DNA of 64,000 bases. It comes from Pseudoduganella namucuonensis. Its GTDB lineage: Bacteria > Pseudomonadota > Gammaproteobacteria > Burkholderiales > Burkholderiaceae_D. Position numbers and translations under genes: made by a program. The notes beneath the pieces were generated by a model. That model was not told where the DNA came from. It saw nothing but the letters and a program-made list of their open reading frames with translations, and searched no databases. Shown here piece after piece: positions 34,728-42,611 of this stretch (positions within the stretch are counted from its first letter, which is position 1; each line of letters begins with the position of its first letter). The DNA lies in contig NZ_FPBO01000015.1 of the NCBI RefSeq assembly GCF_900116645.1, positions 101,817-165,816 of the forward strand, read 5' to 3'.

Positions 34728-35576
34728 ATGAACGACGACGATGAGGACACGGCTATCCCCGAGCCGTCTCCCGCTTGGTGCAATCCGCACCGAGCGAAGG
34801 ATTTGTTATACGGTGGCGCAATTCTCGTGCGCGACATGCTCATCCATGACCATGATGCGCTGCACGAAATGTACGGTCTGCGCCCCGACGAAGCCGCACA
34901 AGCCCTTCGATTTGTAGAGCTGGCCGAGCTGCGTTCTTGGGGCGTCGATGAGATGTTGGAAGTCGTGAGCACTGTTCCAAATCAAGCCACTAATGAGGCA
35001 GCGTTACGCCGGCGCGTGGTGATGGCAATGAAGGCCGAAACCGGCGCTGACTTCATTCACCCAGGGGACGCGGTATTGCTCTTGGAACGTTCCGGCCTGA
35101 TGCTATCCACCGAGCTTCGGGAGGCGGTGACGCTCATGAGCATCCGTTTCAGTGGGCCAGAAGGCTTTTCCCTGGACGACGAGAATCGCTTTAGACGGCT
35201 GAGAGGGAGGTTGCCATTCCCGGTTGAGGACACATCCACTACTGCTGACGAGAAATGCACAAGTTCCGCTGGAGGTACTGCCGGCACCCCGGTGCCTGCT
35301 GCTCCCCCGCCTCCAGTGGTGCACCGGACGAAAAGCCGGGTGCGGCTATTGGACACCGAAATCAAGCGCGCCTGGGAGGCTGTGGGAAGTGCCGACCACC
35401 ACGCAGTGTGGACAGCATTAAAAGAAATGGCGCTCCAATCGACCTCTCCGTTCACAGGAACTATCGACCCCGAAAAGGGCTTGGAGTACTGGAAGGAAGA
35501 CAAGCTCGCTTACCTATCGAAAGACGCTTTGCGCAAACGCATCCCGAAGGATGGGGCGTCCGATAACGGCCGGTAA
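34728..35576 (+). CDS. Hypothetical island protein (282 aa)
   Basis: The ATG at 34728 follows GAAGGGG; an in-frame ATG at 34701 is possible. The acidic, helical N-terminal half (DDDEDTAIPEP; GGAILVRDMLIHDHDALHEMYGL; ALRFVELAELRSWGVDEMLEVV) is joined through a Thr/Ser/Pro-rich linker (TAGTPVPAAPPPPVV) to a C-terminal helical part (IKRAWEAVGSADHHAVWTALKEMAL; LEYWKEDKLAYLSKDALRKRI). No family recognised. The last codons lie in the tandem 10-bp repeats that follow, so the repeats reach into the gene. Confidence 0.75.
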   Translation: MNDDDEDTAIPEPSPAWCNPHRAKDLLYGGAILVRDMLIHDHDALHEMYGLRPDEAAQALRFVELAELRSWGVDEMLEVVSTVPNQATNEAALRRRVVMAMKAETGADFIHPGDAVLLLERSGLMLSTELREAVTLMSIRFSGPEGFSLDDENRFRRLRGRLPFPVEDTSTTADEKCTSSAGGTAGTPVPAAPPPPVVHRTKSRVRLLDTEIKRAWEAVGSADHHAVWTALKEMALQSTSPFTGTIDPEKGLEYWKEDKLAYLSKDALRKRIPKDGASDNGR

Positions 35577-35630
35577 CGGCGGATAGTGGCCGATAACGGC
35601 GGATAGCGGCCGATAACGGCGGATAGCGGC
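35561..35630 (+). repeat. Seven tandem 10-bp repeats (iteron-like)
   Basis: Seven consecutive 10-mers fit the consensus (C/G)G(A/G)TA(A/G)(C/T)GGC, alternating CGATAACGGC and GGATAGCGGC, so units are exactly one helical turn apart. The array overlaps the end of the upstream gene and lies ahead of the small DNA-binding genes and the relaxase. It could be an iteron-type origin, part of oriT, or an operator array. Confidence 0.85.
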
Positions 35631-35708
35631 CTCATCTATCGGAGAAAATCAAAGTAAGGGAAATGATGCACCCATACCGTGAAAACGGGCTCATAAGGAG
35701 TGCATCGA

Positions 35709-35930
35709 ATGTCTCAAGTGTCCATCCCGCCAGCGCTGGCCGCTGTCGCCCAAGGCCGCGACCATATCACCACCGCTGAGTTTTCGCATGCGATGAGCTG
35801 CGCAGTGGCGACTGTGTGGAAAAACCATTGCTTGGCTGGCGAATGCTACGGTGTCCGTCCCGTCAAGAAAGGCAAACGGCTCTTGTGGCCGGTGCTGGCC
35901 ACCGCACAGGCGCTGACCGGAGGTGTGTGA
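35709..35930 (+). CDS. Small DNA-binding-like protein (73 aa)
   Basis: The ATG at 35709 has AAGGAG eight bases upstream. The sequence reads as a helix-turn-helix of excisionase/AlpA size (HITTAEFSHAMSCAVATVWKNHCLAGECYGVRPVKKGKRLLWPV): a helix, a putative recognition helix and a basic beta-wing. Its TGA overlaps the next ATG. It might act as the recombination directionality factor or bind the adjacent 10-bp repeats. Confidence 0.65.
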   Translation: MSQVSIPPALAAVAQGRDHITTAEFSHAMSCAVATVWKNHCLAGECYGVRPVKKGKRLLWPVLATAQALTGGV

Positions 35931-36331
35931 TGGACCGCCCGCCGCCGGGCGAGCGCCCAAAAAAAAAGTCCGGCCGCCGCCAAGCAGAACCGGACCTTTT
36001 TGAAGCAGTAGTACCTGCTGCGAACTCTACCACAGCTGTCCGTTTTGCGGGCACAGACAATCCCCGCTATCTGCGCGCTCTGCACGCGCTGCTGCTGCGC
36101 CCGGTACCGCGCGAGCATCTGGATCGCGCTGCGGGTTGCAGCAATGGGCCCGACCTCGTCTCCAACCTGCGTGACCTGGGCTTGGGTCCAACTGGCTTGC
36201 CATGCACGTTTATCCCCGACCGCGACCAGGATGGGAAAAAAATCAGACGCGGCGTCTACCACCTGACCGAAGCCGGCCGCCGCGCCGTCAACGCCTGGTT
36301 GCGCCTGCGCGACCGGAAAGCGGGCGAATGA
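35930..36331 (+). CDS. Putative winged-helix protein (133 aa)
   Basis: It starts at an ATG overlapping the previous TGA, with GGAGGT just upstream. A basic N-terminus (RPKKKSGRRQ) precedes a fold with RALHALLLRPVPREHLDRAAGCSNGPDLVSNLRDLGL and RRGVYHLTEAGRRAVNAWL, which resembles a winged helix with its wing. The stop overlaps the relaxase start (ATGA), so it may be a relaxosome accessory or transcription factor. The function is inferred. Confidence 0.7.
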   Translation: MDRPPPGERPKKKSGRRQAEPDLFEAVVPAANSTTAVRFAGTDNPRYLRALHALLLRPVPREHLDRAAGCSNGPDLVSNLRDLGLGPTGLPCTFIPDRDQDGKKIRRGVYHLTEAGRRAVNAWLRLRDRKAGE

Positions 36332-38289
36332 GCGCCGGGTACGCACTCAACATCGAGCGTCTGTATGGCCCTGGCATCGTTCGTGTCGCAGCCAAGCACC
36401 TGCTGCGCGAGCTTGCGGCCGAGCTTGGCGCCGACAGCCACATCGATGCTGCGCGCATCGGGGAAAACTTCATCTTGCGTGGACCGGACACTTCCGCCGG
36501 TGTGGCGGCCCTGGCCAAGTCGCTGCTGGACGCCGCCGGCGTGGTCAAATGCCGAAAAGGCGCAGTGACCGCGCTGGAACTCCTGTTCACGCTGCCGGCG
36601 GCGACCACCCTAGACCCGCGCCAGTACTTCGAACAGGCCACCAGGTGGGCCGAGCAGTATTTCGGCGTGCCGGTGCTGTCCTGCGTAGGGCATATGGATG
36701 AGGGCTCACCGCACGCCCACGCGCTGCTGCTGCCGCTTGTCGGCGGTCGAATGGGCGGCTCTGACCTGCACGGCGGCAAAGCCAAGCTGGCGGCGATGCA
36801 AACGAGCTTCCACGAGGCGGTGGGTGCCCCGCACGGCCTGCCCAAGTACGTCCCGCAAAAGCGCCTCAGCGCGCCCGTGCGCGCGGCGGCAATGGCGCTG
36901 GCGCGCGAAACGCTGCAAGCCAATGCAGCGCTCAACGACGACATCATCGACGCGCTGCTGGTGCCGCATGCGAAAGACCCGGCGCCGCTTTTGCTGGCGC
37001 TGGGCATCGCCATGCCGTTGGCCGCAAAGTCGAAGAGCAAGAGCTTTATCGAAATAATGACCGCGCCCGCAGCGCCCGAACCTCGTAACCATATCGGGAA
37101 AGCAAAATGCAGCCCGATAGGGAAAGCGATTCCAGCCGCGTCGATTTCGTCGCTTCCCGACTCTTGTGTAGGGAAAGGATCTGCCGCCCCTTCCGCCACT
37201 GAGCTGCCGGCGGATGGGATAACGCTTCCTGAGCCCACCACCACGCCCCGGCCCGTCCAGCTCTTGCACACCCCCGCCAGCGGGGATGCGCTCAAAACTG
37301 AGCCGACCGCGACCGTCGACCAGGCCGCCCCCGGCGAGGTGGCAAAGCACCAACCCATTTCTGAGCAGCGCCAGCAGGCCACCCCCATGACCGGGCCGGC
37401 ACCCGCCACCAGCATCGAGGCGGCTTCGAACGAAATTTGCACGAAGCCGCCGGGCAGCACCCTGCAAAATCCGTTGCACACCCCGGGCAAGCCCGCCAGC
37501 GCGCTGGCCAGCGCCTGCACCGCAGCGCCAGCAGCATGCAATCCGGTTCAGGCCGTCACTTTGGCGCAGGCCCAGGAGGATGTGAGCGGTTTTGCGCATA
37601 TCTCGCTGGTCGCCGCGACTCTTCCCCAGTGCGACCAGCAAGCCAGCAAACACACGCTTGAGCCGGTCGACCAGCAGCACGCCCAACACGGTGCGCAGCA
37701 GCTGCGCCATCAGGATGCGCCTGCGCCAAGCGGTGCTCCCCTGCAGGCCCGCCAAACCGATGGTGTCCAGCAGCTGGACGCCGCCCAGGCCGCGCCGGGC
37801 CCGGCCACCAGCAGCAAGCCGCCACGGAAGCGCGCACCGGCCGCCAAGGCTGCGCAGGCGCCCGGCGCCACCAGGCGCACGCCCGGCAGCAGGACACTCA
37901 GCGCCATCGCCCCGGCGCCCACCGGCAGGACCGCACCGGAGATTCGGGCCCAGCCCGGCGCCGGCAAAAGCGAAGTCCGAAATTCGGACATCGCGGCCAG
38001 CGTCGACGCCGGCCCGATACCGCTGCAGCAGGACCGCTACCAGGCGCCCGTGCCCGGCCCTGTGGAAGCTCACCCCGAAGGGGGCGCTTGGCAGGAAAGC
38101 CAGCACCACGATGCCGACGATTATCACCGCCAGCGCGACGCCGACCAGCCGGCCGAGCGCTGGAACTCCGACACCGGCGAGTTTGTGGCGCTGCAGGTCG
38201 ACCAGCGTACAGGGGCGGCCCGCCGCGGCGCAGCCGATTACGACGCGCGCGCCGCGCCGGGCCGTTCCTCCACCAGGGCACCGCCGTGA
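36328..38289 (+). CDS. MobV/Pre-type relaxase with long Pro/Ala-rich tail
   Basis: The 653-residue protein starts at the ATGA overlap. Residues ~1-220 form the relaxase domain: ALELLFTLPA, then YFGVPVLSCVGHMDEGSPHAHALLLPL. The histidines 122, 129 and 131 with Asp124-Glu125 match the MOBV pattern HxDExxPHxH for metal binding. The remaining ~430 residues are low-complexity Pro/Ala/Thr/Gln-rich and lack a helicase or primase domain. The enzyme should nick oriT to start mobilisation by a helper conjugation system. No coupling protein is present, so transfer would depend on another element. Confidence 0.82.
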   Translation: MSAGYALNIERLYGPGIVRVAAKHLLRELAAELGADSHIDAARIGENFILRGPDTSAGVAALAKSLLDAAGVVKCRKGAVTALELLFTLPAATTLDPRQYFEQATRWAEQYFGVPVLSCVGHMDEGSPHAHALLLPLVGGRMGGSDLHGGKAKLAAMQTSFHEAVGAPHGLPKYVPQKRLSAPVRAAAMALARETLQANAALNDDIIDALLVPHAKDPAPLLLALGIAMPLAAKSKSKSFIEIMTAPAAPEPRNHIGKAKCSPIGKAIPAASISSLPDSCVGKGSAAPSATELPADGITLPEPTTTPRPVQLLHTPASGDALKTEPTATVDQAAPGEVAKHQPISEQRQQATPMTGPAPATSIEAASNEICTKPPGSTLQNPLHTPGKPASALASACTAAPAACNPVQAVTLAQAQEDVSGFAHISLVAATLPQCDQQASKHTLEPVDQQHAQHGAQQLRHQDAPAPSGAPLQARQTDGVQQLDAAQAAPGPATSSKPPRKRAPAAKAAQAPGATRRTPGSRTLSAIAPAPTGRTAPEIRAQPGAGKSEVRNSDIAASVDAGPIPLQQDRYQAPVPGPVEAHPEGGAWQESQHHDADDYHRQRDADQPAERWNSDTGEFVALQVDQRTGAARRGAADYDARAAPGRSSTRAPP

Positions 38290-38384
38290 TTGAGTTCGCC
38301 GCGCGCCACCTAAACCGACCGGGCGGCACCCGGACCGAAGTGGGATTTCCTCACTTTGAAAATTGACAATGAAAGGCATCACCC

Positions 38385-38627
38385 ATGAACGCAATCCAAA
38401 GAATGGCCATCGCCCGTGCCGCCGACGCCGGAGCAACCCGCCAAGGTGACATCGACCAGGTGCAATACCTGCTGGACAAGGCCGCGCGCCTGAACAGCGA
38501 AGCCGCAGCCGCCCAGCAGCAACCGCCACAAGTGGCCAAGCCGGCACCGCCGGTGGAGAGCGACGCCGCCCGCCAGGCGCGGCTCACTGCCATGCTCAAT
38601 GCGGCGCGCGCTGGTGGCGCTGGTTAA
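38385..38627 (+). CDS. Small helical hypothetical protein (80 aa)
   Basis: The ATG lies 95 bases after the relaxase stop. The protein is charged and Ala/Gln-rich with two predicted helices (MNAIQRMAIARAADAGATRQGDIDQVQYLLDKAARL; AARQARLTAMLNAARAGG) joined by a Pro-rich linker. No family recognised; it may be an accessory to the relaxase. Confidence 0.6.
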   Translation: MNAIQRMAIARAADAGATRQGDIDQVQYLLDKAARLNSEAAAAQQQPPQVAKPAPPVESDAARQARLTAMLNAARAGGAG

Positions 38628-38757
38628 TCCAGTCCAGCCGCCGCCAGCAATTGGCCCACTGGGCTGTTGGCGCTGCTGGGCGGCACCGAATCACAGGCAA
38701 GGCACGTTCGCAGCGCCACAGCGCGATTTCGGGCCTTGCCGCCTAAACGGAAGCGAC

Positions 38758-39066
38758 ATGAACAACGGCCGAGAACTGATACACGCTGCGCTGCAATGGC
38801 ATGCTGCCCACGCAAGGCGGAGGACAATCGGTGCCGAGAAGCGCCGCTTGGACAAGGAAATCAAGGCCGAGGGCTTCGGCATGCTGTTCTCGGGGGCGCG
38901 CGCACAAGAGGGCGACGTCGCCCGCGCGCTGACCGAGGCGAAGCGCAAAGAGCTGGCGGCCCTGCGCTTGCTGGCCAAGGCCTGCGCCCAGCAGCGCAGC
39001 CGGCTGGACGTGGCCGACGTCATCGACCTGGACAGCGCCGTAACGCTGCTGCCGGGTGTCGACTGA
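38758..39066 (+). CDS. Small hypothetical protein (102 aa)
   Basis: The ATG at 38758 follows GGAAG, a modest ribosome-binding site. The product is a basic, helical protein (HAARRRTIGAEKRRLDKEIKAEGF; ARALTEAKRKELAALRLLAKACAQQRSRLDVADVIDLD). Its second half resembles a coiled coil. No family recognised. Confidence 0.6.
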   Translation: MNNGRELIHAALQWHAAHARRRTIGAEKRRLDKEIKAEGFGMLFSGARAQEGDVARALTEAKRKELAALRLLAKACAQQRSRLDVADVIDLDSAVTLLPGVD

Positions 39067-39104
39067 GCGCCGGTTTGCTTGACCTACCTTGACGGATTGG
39101 AATC

Positions 39105-39512
39105 ATGCCCGCTCTCCCTGGATACGTAAGCGCCTATATCGTTGCTGCCTTGGCGTGCTACGACACGCCCGCGCAGGTGGCGGCCGCCGTCAAAGAACGC
39201 TTCGGACTCGCGCTGAGCCGGCAACGCATCGAGGCCTACCACCCTGAACGCCGCGCCGGCGCCCGGCTGAATGCGACCTGGCGCGCCATGTTCTACGATG
39301 TCCGCGCCCGCTTCCATGCGGAGCTGGACAACATCCCCATCGCTTGCCAAGCGTACCGGCTCCGGGCGCTGGACCGCATCGCCGGTGTGGCCGAGGACAT
39401 GGGGAACCTGCAACTGGCCATGCAGGTGCTCGAGCAGGCCGCGCGCGAGGCCAGCAACTTGGACCAGGCGGGCCGACAACAGCTGACGCGGCCAGCCGGC
39501 ATTTGCGGATGA
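39105..39512 (+). CDS. DUF2280-family protein (phage small-terminase-like)
   Basis: The 135-residue protein matches what I know of DUF2280: VSAYIVAALACYDTPAQVAAAVKERFGLALSRQRIEAYHPERRAGARLNATWRAMFYDVRARF, then IPIACQAYRLRALDRIA and GNLQLAMQVLEQAAREA. The family occurs in prophages and islands, often annotated as a putative terminase small subunit. The N-terminal part looks like a helix-turn-helix. In an element without a large terminase it could redirect a helper phage's packaging, or simply regulate. Confidence 0.75.
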   Translation: MPALPGYVSAYIVAALACYDTPAQVAAAVKERFGLALSRQRIEAYHPERRAGARLNATWRAMFYDVRARFHAELDNIPIACQAYRLRALDRIAGVAEDMGNLQLAMQVLEQAAREASNLDQAGRQQLTRPAGICG

Positions 39513-39524
39513 CTTTCCGTCCCT

Positions 39525-39569
39525 CGCAAATCTGCGGCCAACTTGGTGTTACCCGCAAATCCGCGCGGG
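39525..39569. repeat. Two short palindromes with AAATC centres
   Basis: CGCAAATCTGCG (39525-39536) and a CGC-AAATC-CGCG copy (39554-39565) follow the DUF2280 gene. A related CCGGCATTTGCGG lies just before, inside the end of that gene. They belong to a dispersed palindrome family of this element. Confidence 0.55.
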
Positions 39570-39769
39570 CCGAGCGGCGCTAGCGACATGCCGATAAGTG
39601 CGCGCCGGCACATCCCAAAGTACGCACCTGCCGGGCCAGAACCCGCACAGCGGCAGGGGCGCGGCACTTCTCGTCTCGGAATAGGTGCGCAGATTGGTGC
39701 GCATGCGCGGGCCGCGAACGATGGTATTCTGCGGTGCACGGTCACACCGGCCGCCGCTTGGAGCCCGCA

Positions 39770-40069
39770 ATGCAATCCACTGCCGATTTCTTCACCAATA
39801 CGCCGCTGCCACACTGCATGGACGGCTGGCGCGGAGAATCGCAGGCGCGCCTCGAAAGGCAAGTCCGATGGGCTGGCCATGAAATTGTGGGCGTGAATGG
39901 GCGCCTGGTATGGAAGCGCCGCGCGGACATTCAGCCCGACGATATGCGCGTGTTCTACGACGGCGACTACCGCGACGTGCTGGCGCCGGATGACCCGCGC
40001 ATCGTGATTCCGTGCGCGGAGTGCACCGACCTGCCGGCCTGGCCTGTTCGCCTGGACTGGGACGAGTAG
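39770..40069 (+). CDS. Hypothetical island protein (99 aa)
   Basis: The ATG follows GGAG at 11 bases. The protein is acidic, with several Trp residues and two Cys (QARLERQVRWAGHEIVGVNGRLVWKRRADIQPDDMRVFYDGDYRDVL; IPCAECTDLPAWP); the CAEC pair could bind a metal. No family recognised. It stands between noncoding stretches with palindromes. Confidence 0.6.
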   Translation: MQSTADFFTNTPLPHCMDGWRGESQARLERQVRWAGHEIVGVNGRLVWKRRADIQPDDMRVFYDGDYRDVLAPDDPRIVIPCAECTDLPAWPVRLDWDE

Positions 40070-40157
40070 CGCCAGCGGCCATGCGCCAGGCTACATACGG
40101 GAAAAGCCCGCATGTACCGGCGCCCGCTAGTTTTACGACCTGGCCGTAATACCCACA

Positions 40158-40316
40158 CCTCAAATTGAGGAATGCCATCGAATCAGGCGCTTAGGGCCGC
40201 GTATCGTTCCGCCGCGCGAAACCGCCGGGCCGCCACAATTTGAGGACACCCCGCCCACGCACGGAACGTGCTCGCGTGGTGTGCGACCGTGTCGGGACGT
40301 CTCCTCAAATCTGAGG
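40158..40316. repeat. Three CCTCAAAT-type palindromes
   Basis: CCTCAAATTGAGG (40158-40170), CCACAATTTGAGG (40233-40245) and CCTCAAATCTGAGG (40303-40316) are spaced about 70 bases apart upstream of the gene at 40401. They may be operators or RNA hairpins. Confidence 0.65.
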
Positions 40317-40400
40317 CCTCTTCGGCCCACGTTAAATCTCATGCTGGCGGAATCGCTGCCAAGTAGTATTATCAAAATCCAACCATTTTGGAGATTAACG

Positions 40401-40637
40401 ATGACCGCAAAATACTGGCGTGTTCAATGGACGCATCGTGACGGACGAACAGGCATCACTGAAATCGAGTGGCCGAATGTACCCTCGAAAGAAGACGCTG
40501 CAATTCGAGTTCGGACGCATCTGCTTGGAGAGAATTTTCTATTAATCGATATGCCGCGTGGTCAACCTGAACCATCCGTATACCTGCTTCACCATTACGG
40601 TTACGAAATCGGTACCATTGAACCTGTCGAGGCATAA
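40401..40637 (+). CDS. Small hypothetical protein (78 aa)
   Basis: The ATG has GGAG eight bases upstream. The sequence is beta-rich (YWRVQWTHRDGRTGITEIEWPNVPSKEDAAIRVRTHLLG; PSVYLLHHYGYEIGTIEPVEA), with no signal peptide. Its GC content is lower than that of its neighbours. No family recognised. Confidence 0.6.
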   Translation: MTAKYWRVQWTHRDGRTGITEIEWPNVPSKEDAAIRVRTHLLGENFLLIDMPRGQPEPSVYLLHHYGYEIGTIEPVEA

Positions 40638-41467
40638 ATTGGCTAGCGCTGGCCGGAGCGGCAGATGCCGGAAATTCTTCCCGCATCACCGTGACGCCAT
40701 GGTTCATAACCTACGATTCGTCGGTTTTACTTGGCGGTGCTGACGCTGGTCGGCGCGAACATTCGCGAGGCTTCGCGATGCCGCGCAAGGGCGGTACGAA
40801 TTTACCGGGGATGTGAGCAAAACTGCGCGCATCACGCGAGGCCCACGCGCGCGGCACGCGTCATGGAACAGTTCTGGAACCCTTTCGATACCCTTTGCCG
40901 AAGCCTTCCCGCTGACCGTGTGCCCAGATTTGGGCAGACGGTGGCTTCGTGCCTGGCTGGCGCTGGAAGGCCCACAGAAGGGGCTGACAAGGGGCTTCGC
41001 AGGGCCTGCGAACGCTCCCGAACGCGCGGGAACGCATGCGAACGCAATGCGGTGGCGCTGCCGACGCATTGCCGGCGCAGTGAACCACCATCGGTGGACC
41101 ACCACGTAACACCATGAAACGCCACCGTGCCCCGCGTAACCCGGCCGGTGCCCAGCCGGTACCCAATCGGGAACCAATCCGGTTTTGGTTCGGTTGTGCT
41201 GCTGCCCAGCGCCAGCCGGCCGCCGTGCCGTGCGCTCCTGAGAATCTAGGACCGCTATGCGGACGCATGGCCGCCACAGCGCCAGGGCAGAGCGAACGCT
41301 GACAGCACCAGCCAATGGCGGGCCCCGCCGACGGCGATAGGGATTTACCGGGGTTGAATCCCACTCGGAACCCTTTGGGAAGCATTTCGAAAACTTGTTC
41401 ATCAGCAGCACAAAAAAATGTTGCCAGTTGATAACTATGGGTGCATACTAAATTCTCAACCATCTTG
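40638..41467. other. ~830-bp noncoding region with four phased GAACGC repeats
   Basis: No frame here looks protein-like on either strand. GAACGC occurs at 41010, 41020, 41030 and 41040, exactly 10 bases apart, i.e. on one face of the helix. Composition changes from GC-rich on the left to AT-rich near 41400. The region could hold a regulatory or replication site, or be debris from cargo replacement. Confidence 0.55.
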
Positions 41468-42178
41468 ATGTCGCGTATGGATAGAAAGCAATTATTAGAG
41501 CATTACGAGAAGCAATATATACACGAGATTGAATCTCGTGAAAAATTGAATGCTCGTGTGCAAAACCCTTTAACCATCATTGTTGCTTTTGTCGGCGCTC
41601 TTTCCTTCCTATTGCAGAATTACGGGCATCCTGGATTTAATTTAATTTCCATCTCATTTATCTCTCTGTTCACGCTATCCGTTATTGCGGTAATGGTCGC
41701 ACTATATTTCTTTATAAAAGCATGGCATGGCAATCATTATCGCTTTATGCCGTCGGCTAGCACTAATGAAACGCATCGCATTGCACTCCAGGAATACTAC
41801 ACAACCCATGGAGACGGAGCTACCCAAGCCATTGATAAATTTGATGATTATCTAATGGAGCACTACATAAAATACGCATCATTTAATAGTCAATGCAATG
41901 ACAAACGTTCTCTGAATATTCACCACGCGAACGGATTTATAATAATTGCTACTGGCTTCGCGTTTTTTTCGTTCCTTGTCTTTTATTTTGGTGATTTAGA
42001 TAAGGCCAAGCAATCAAAAGCTGTTGAGGTTTCAATTGTTACCCCTATAATCCTGAAAGGAGCGTTAATGCCAAATGATAGAGTTACGCCGCCACCACCA
42101 CCCCCTCCGCCTCCAGCAAGAGAAATTAAAGAAGGCGTAAGGCCCAGTGCCCCACCACCAAAACCAAACGGGAAGTAA
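41468..42178 (+). CDS. Three-helix membrane protein with polyproline tail (cargo)
   Basis: The ~236-residue product (start uncertain: GTG 41441, ATG 41468 or ATG 41477) has a charged N-terminal helix (LLEHYEKQYIHEIESREKL), two close transmembrane segments (~34-50 and 59-83), a soluble stretch and a third segment (~155-174). The C-terminal tail has nine Pro in a row and ends PSAPPPKPNGK. The gene is AT-rich compared with the rest of the element, a sign of separate origin. The layout (cytosolic helix, 2-TM unit) recalls small membrane effectors of phage defence, but no family was identified and this is speculation. Confidence 0.75.
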   Translation: MSRMDRKQLLEHYEKQYIHEIESREKLNARVQNPLTIIVAFVGALSFLLQNYGHPGFNLISISFISLFTLSVIAVMVALYFFIKAWHGNHYRFMPSASTNETHRIALQEYYTTHGDGATQAIDKFDDYLMEHYIKYASFNSQCNDKRSLNIHHANGFIIIATGFAFFSFLVFYFGDLDKAKQSKAVEVSIVTPIILKGALMPNDRVTPPPPPPPPPAREIKEGVRPSAPPPKPNGK

Positions 42179-42180
42179 AT

Positions 42181-42285
42181 ATGAGCACCGATGAGCGCAG
42201 AACGCCGCCCCCTCCACCACCGCCTCCGCCTCCACCGGAGCCGCGAAAGGTGATTGACTCCCCTCGAATAGCGCCGAAGCTATAA
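42181..42285 (+). CDS. Proline-rich 34-aa peptide
   Basis: The ATG begins two bases after the membrane-protein stop, with GGGAAG upstream. The peptide is MSTDERRT, then 11 consecutive Pro, then EPRKVIDSPRIAPKL. It repeats the polyproline theme of the membrane protein's tail, so the two may bind the same partner, or this may be a duplicated tail. Low-complexity coding could mislead; translation is unproven. Confidence 0.45.
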   Translation: MSTDERRTPPPPPPPPPPPEPRKVIDSPRIAPKL

Positions 42286-42341
42286 GCGTCATGCGTATGG
42301 CGGGTGGTTGGACCATTCGCCGCTTTTCCGCCATTTTCATC

Positions 42342-42384
42342 AATAGCGCAATATTGCTATTTAGGTAGTATTTCCTGATAGAAT
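42342..42384 (+). promoter_or_regulatory. Candidate promoter with overlapping palindromic operator
   Basis: A TTGCTA -35-like (42354-42359) and TAGAAT -10-like hexamer (42379-42384), 19 bases apart, precede the leader of the six-gene operon. The palindrome AATAGC...GCTATT (42342-42361), with CAATATTG inside, overlaps the -35, as expected for a repressor site. Confidence 0.5.
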
Positions 42385-42493
42385 CGATACCCGACGAAAA
42401 CGCCTTGACGTTCCACCTGTCGCTGACCTATCCTAAAAAGGCCCCGAAAAAAAGGGCACGGGTTTGGCGACTCGGTAACGGCAAAGGCGGACA

Positions 42494-42516
42494 CCCGCCA
42501 CCAGGCGGCTTTTTTT
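42494..42516 (+). terminator. Leader terminator with competing upstream hairpin
   Basis: CCGCC-ACCA-GGCGG (42495-42508) followed by C and seven T forms a rho-independent terminator within the leader. An upstream GGCGG at 42486-42490 can pair with the same CCGCC, so the two hairpins exclude each other, as in attenuators. Confidence 0.7.
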
Positions 42517-42550
42517 CGTCCGTTGCACCATTGCGTCTCTATGAGCGGCG

Positions 42551-42611
42551 GTGGTGGGGATACCTTCGGGTATGCCGGTTTCCTTTGTCACCGGTTCGCC
42601 AACCCCACCAC
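42551..42611 (+). ncRNA. C4/CI-like antisense RNA (three-way junction)
   Basis: A 9-bp outer stem (GTGGTGGGG 42551-42559 with CCCCACCAC 42603-42611) encloses two hairpins: ATACC-TTCG-GGTAT (42560-42573) and CCGGT/ACCGG (42575-42594). The unpaired joint TTCGCCAA follows. This matches my memory of the C4 antisense RNA shape and of its conserved hairpin-loop sequences in phages P1/P7 and P4 (CI RNA). TCGCCAA in the joint is complementary to TTGGCGA at 42464-42470 upstream and at 42628-42634 downstream, i.e. the seqA-seqB-seqC layout of P4 immunity. Confidence 0.7.

Noticed and set aside
35561..35630. CRISPR array
   Set aside because: The units are 10 bp, directly adjacent, and have no spacers; no cas genes are present.
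40704..41411. 235-codon minus-strand frame in the noncoding part of the element
   Set aside because: No ribosome-binding site, biased composition, and it crosses the GAACGC repeats and a composition break.
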